Assembly: GCF_001998865.1 (NCBI RefSeq)
Contig: NZ_CP019607.1
Location: forward strand, 1,798,001 to 1,862,000
From: Tessaracoccus flavescens
GTDB lineage: Bacteria > Actinomycetota > Actinomycetes > Propionibacteriales > Propionibacteriaceae
Direction of reading: 5' to 3'
DNA: 64,000 nt
Made by a program: the position numbers and the translations under genes. Positions 61,241 through 64,000 of the stretch are shown here, one piece after another. The notes under the pieces are model-generated. The model did no database searches. It worked only from the letters and a program-made list of their open reading frames with translations, and had not been told where the DNA came from. How positions within the stretch are numbered: the first letter of the stretch is position 1; the number at the start of each line of letters is the position of its first letter.

Positions 61241-61857
61241 CTTGGTTCCAGGGTATGTGCCCGGCTGGTTGGTGTCGAGAACACGGTCGTCGAAGCGATG
61301 GACTTCGATGAGGTATCGGGAGATCTGGTGGTGCGGGTCAGGCCGTTCAAGCGGTGCATGAACCGGTGCGGGATATGCGGGAGCCGGAGCCCTCGGTTCG
61401 ACAGGGGCCGGGGACGTCGTCGGTGGCGCAGCCTGGACGCGGGAACTACTCGGGTGTTCCTTGAGGCCGACGCTCCGCGGGTGTCGTGTCCTGCCCACGG
61501 GGTGGTCGTCGCGCAGGTTCCGTGGGCTCGTCATGGAGCCGGTCACACCTGCGAGTTCGACGCGCAGGTCGCCTGGCTGGTCACGCAGTGCTCGAAACGT
61601 GGTGTCAGTGAGTTGATGCGGATTGCCTGGCACTCGGTTGGAGCGATCATTGAGAGGGTCTGGGAAGACACCGCGTCAACGTTTGACCGGTTCGCTGACC
61701 TGACCAGGATCGGTGTCGATGAGATCAGCTACAAACGCGGCCACAAGTACCTCACCGTGGTGGTCAACCACGACACCGGGCGCCTGGTCTGGGCCGCTCC
61801 TGGACGTGACAAAGCGACGCTGAACCAGTTCTTCGACGAGCTCGCCGCGTCCGGAGA

Positions 61858-63318
61858 GAGCTTGTCAAGTTGTTTGTGTAAGTGGTGGTCTCCGGGGGTG
61901 GTTTAGAGGTAGGGGTTGATGCGGTCGGGGTAAGCGATGGCGAGTTGGGCCAGGGCCTGTTTCCAGTTCGTGGTGATTTGTCCTTCGACGAGGCGTCCCT
62001 CGGCGACGCGTTTCTCGCCTCGGCCTCGGCCGCGTTCCTTGGCCCGGTCACGTGCCCTCTTGTCCTCGATGTTGCAGATCGCCAGCCAGAGGAGTTTGAC
62101 CGCGGCATCGTCGGAGGGGAAGTGGCCCCGGTTCTTGGTGACCTTGCGCAGTTGGTAGTTCAACGACTCGATCGCGTTGGTGGTGTAGATCACGCGACGC
62201 AGCATCGGCGGGAACGCCAGGAACGGCACGAACTTCGTCCAGGCATCCTCGAACACGCGGATCGAGTGGGGATTCGCCTTCCCAAGCTCCGAGGCCGCGA
62301 ACGCGTCCAGAGCGGCTCTGGCGGCGTCCGCGTCGACGGCCTGGTAGATCGGCTTCAACGCCGCCGCCATGGCCTTGCGGTCCTTGTAGGACACGAACCG
62401 CATCGCCGCGCGGATCAGGTGGACCACGCAGGTCTGGACCGTCGATTCGGGCCAGGTGGCCTCGACCGCTTCGGGGAACCCGCTGAGCCCATCGACACAC
62501 ACGATCAGCACGTCCTTGACGCCCCGGTTCGCGAGCTGCGCGCAGACCCCGGCCCAGAAACGGGCACCCTCGGTGGCCTGGATCCAGATCCCCAACACGT
62601 GCTTGATGCCGTCCATGTCGACCCCGACAGCGATATGGGCGGCCTTGTTCCGGACATGGGCCCCGTCGCGGATCTTCACCATGATCGCGTCGAGGTAGAT
62701 CACCGGATAGAACGAGTCCAACGGGCGCTGCTGCCAGGCCAGGACCTCATCGGCGACCTCGTCAGTGATCTTGGAGATCGTCTCCCGGCTGATCTCAGTG
62801 CCGACCGTGGAGACCAGATGATGCTCGATATCGCGAACCGTCATCCCGCCCGCATAAAGGGACACGATCATGTCATCCAACCCGCCGACCCGGCGGGAGC
62901 CCTTCGGGACCAGCATCGGGGTGAAGGTCCCGTCACGGTCCCTGGGGATCGCCAGATCCACGTCACCGACGCTGGTGGCCACCGTCTTGGCTGAGGAGCC
63001 GTTACGTGAGTTCGGGAACGCCGCCGCATCGGGATCGCCCTTGTCGTATCCGAGGTGCTCGCTCAGTTCGGCCTGGAGTCCGCGTTCAAGGCCGGCCTTG
63101 ATCAACTGCTGGATCAGGCCATCCCTGCCATCGAACTGGACCTCGCCGACATCGATACGGGCATAGAGATCATCCAACGCTCCAGAGGCCTCCAACGCCT
63201 CCACGCCCGCCCTCTGAGCACGGCGCCGTTCATCACGAGACTGCTTATCAATCATGGACATCAGTGTGTCTGCTTCCTAATCAGGAGCCACCCCTTACAC
63301 AAACCATCTGACACCCTC
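61858..63318 (-). mobile_element. IS256-family insertion sequence
   Basis: 1461 bp with inverted ends, GAGCTTGTCAAGTTGTTTG at the left and GAGGGTGTCAGATGGTTTG on the opposite strand at the right, both continuing TGTAAG. The 8-bp target duplication TCCGGAGA lies at 61850-61857 and 63319-63326. It is inserted in the ISL3 transposase, antisense to it. One intact transposase gene. Confidence 0.96.
61903..63261 (-). CDS. IS256-family transposase
   Basis: 452 residues, full length. Mutator-type DDE transposase with YPVIYLDAIMVKIRDGAHVRNKAAHIAVGVD (first Asp), DVLIVCVDGLSGFPEAVEATWP (second Asp), CVVHLIRAAMRFV and IYTTNAIESLNYQLRKVTKNRGHFPSDDAAVKLLWLA (Glu). ATG 63261 or 63255. No lesions, so this copy could be active. 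Confidence 0.95.
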   Translation of the reverse strand: MSMIDKQSRDERRRAQRAGVEALEASGALDDLYARIDVGEVQFDGRDGLIQQLIKAGLERGLQAELSEHLGYDKGDPDAAAFPNSRNGSSAKTVATSVGDVDLAIPRDRDGTFTPMLVPKGSRRVGGLDDMIVSLYAGGMTVRDIEHHLVSTVGTEISRETISKITDEVADEVLAWQQRPLDSFYPVIYLDAIMVKIRDGAHVRNKAAHIAVGVDMDGIKHVLGIWIQATEGARFWAGVCAQLANRGVKDVLIVCVDGLSGFPEAVEATWPESTVQTCVVHLIRAAMRFVSYKDRKAMAAALKPIYQAVDADAARAALDAFAASELGKANPHSIRVFEDAWTKFVPFLAFPPMLRRVIYTTNAIESLNYQLRKVTKNRGHFPSDDAAVKLLWLAICNIEDKRARDRAKERGRGRGEKRVAEGRLVEGQITTNWKQALAQLAIAYPDRINPYL

Positions 63319-64000
63319 TCCGGAGACGCTGCTGGCCAGGACCGGGTCGCGATGATCAGCCACGTGAGCGCTGACGGGGCGAACTGGATCAAATCAGTGA
63401 TCCGGAACCGCTGCCCCAGGGCGGTGCTGTGTGCTGACCCGTTCCATGTCGTGAAATGGGTCACCGAGGCCCTCGACACGGTCCGCAGACAGGCCTGGAG
63501 CGCAGCGACCGGACGCCGCCGTCACGACCCTGAAACAGGGCAGCAGCCCCGCTCTGTCGGGCAGGCTCAACGCCTTCAGCATTCCCGGTTCTCGATCTGG
63601 AAGAACCCGGAGAACCTCACTGCTAACCAGCAGGTCCAACTCGACTGGATACGAACGTCTCACCCCACCCTGTTTCGGGCCTACCTGCTGAAAGAAGCCA
63701 TGCGCACCTTGTTCAAACTCTCCCCCCAGGAAGCCCCGGCAGCGTTCGATCACTGGATCAGTTGGGCCCGCCGCTCACGCATCCCCGCGTTCGTCGACCT
63801 ACAACGCCGGATCATGAAACACCGCGACGAGATCCTCGCCTCGATCACCCACGGTCTATCCAACGGACTGATCGAATCAGTCAACACCAAGATCCGACTG
63901 ATCACCCGAATCGCGTTCGGCTTCCACGGACCCGAACCCCTCATCGCCCTCGCGATGCTGAACCTCGCAGGCCCCAAACCCAGCCTCCCAGGCCGCCCAC

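Larger units (their letters stand above)
61140..64000 (+). mobile_element. Second ISL3-family element, interrupted by IS256, right end outside window
   Basis: The left end begins GGCTCTTGTTACCGATGTG, sharing GGCTCTT with the other ISL3 element. It is 98 bp upstream of an ISL3 transposase. The transposase reading frame resumes after the IS256 insertion and is still open at 64000. The target duplication cannot be checked. Confidence 0.8.
61238..64000 (+). pseudogene. ISL3 transposase split by IS256
   Basis: The first part (61238-61857) has the zinc-finger region (RCMNRCGICGSRSPRFDRGRG...CPAHGVVV), HTH and the first catalytic Asp in RIGVDEISYKRGHKYLTVVVN. The second part (63319-64000) continues SGDAAGQDRVAMISHVSADGANW and ADPFHVVKWVTEALD, with a late ITHGLSNGLIESVNTKIRLI. 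Deleting the IS256 and one TCCGGAGA restores one frame. It is otherwise intact up to the window edge, which is near the normal C terminus. Confidence 0.9.

Noticed and set aside
1..64000. tRNA or rRNA genes
   Set aside because: No acceptor-stem/T-loop pattern (GGTTCGAATCC-like) or rRNA segment was seen on either strand.

Overview
The window is high-GC DNA from an actinobacterium. Evidence is the GTG and TTG starts, dense overlapping operons, DUF2510 and DUF1707 proteins, paralogous L33/S14 ribosomal genes and a phosphoketolase. I think Propionibacteriales (a Tessaracoccus-like relative) is most likely, but the sequence does not prove it. No tRNA, rRNA or CRISPR array was seen.

1-12.2 kb is a mobile arsenic-resistance region. 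It carries arsA, an unusual LMW-phosphatase/ArsD fusion, a divergent arsR with two operators, an ArsR-arsenate reductase fusion, and a third arsenate reductase broken by a 1-nt deletion and an IS21 element (4336-6506). There is no ArsB or ACR3 pump. Two copies of a dyad (152-193 and 7056-7099) bracket the module. Next comes an ISL3 element (7190-11774, 8-bp target duplication) whose transposase is itself split by a recombinase-in-trio (RIT) element with three coupled tyrosine recombinases.

12.2-25.7 kb holds a heterodimeric ABC exporter preceded by an 18-codon ORF, then many small enzymes and lipoproteins. Several are frameshifted: ThuA/Gfo, a CBS protein, a methyltransferase and a RibD-like reductase. 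A PheS-related ligase with a short leader ORF is also here. 25.7-35 kb holds phosphoketolase, a secreted two-repeat protein, an Ltp-type surface protein, an IS110 element, a cold-shock gene with a strong terminator, a desaturase, and a Tam methyltransferase behind a perfect 20-bp palindrome.

35-38.6 kb is a five-gene coupled operon with a WXG100-like helical protein, a secreted-effector-like protein ending in an HExxH domain, and a lipoprotein. 39-44 kb holds a hydrolase coupled to a NERD-helicase, an OsmC protein, a second secreted two-repeat protein and a remnant of an alternative ribosomal-protein operon. 44-52.7 kb is a DNA-end-processing cluster (NurA-like, SbcC, SbcD, HerA-like) next to a probable modification-dependent restriction enzyme that abuts a beheaded response regulator.

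53-61 kb has a roughly 160-bp tandem repeat, a third secreted two-repeat protein fused to a CAP domain with a structured leader, a split acetyltransferase, a di-iron ferritin-like gene pair, LURP-one and HAD genes and a ThrE exporter. 61.1-64 kb is a second ISL3 element, interrupted by an IS256 element with exact target duplications and running off the window.
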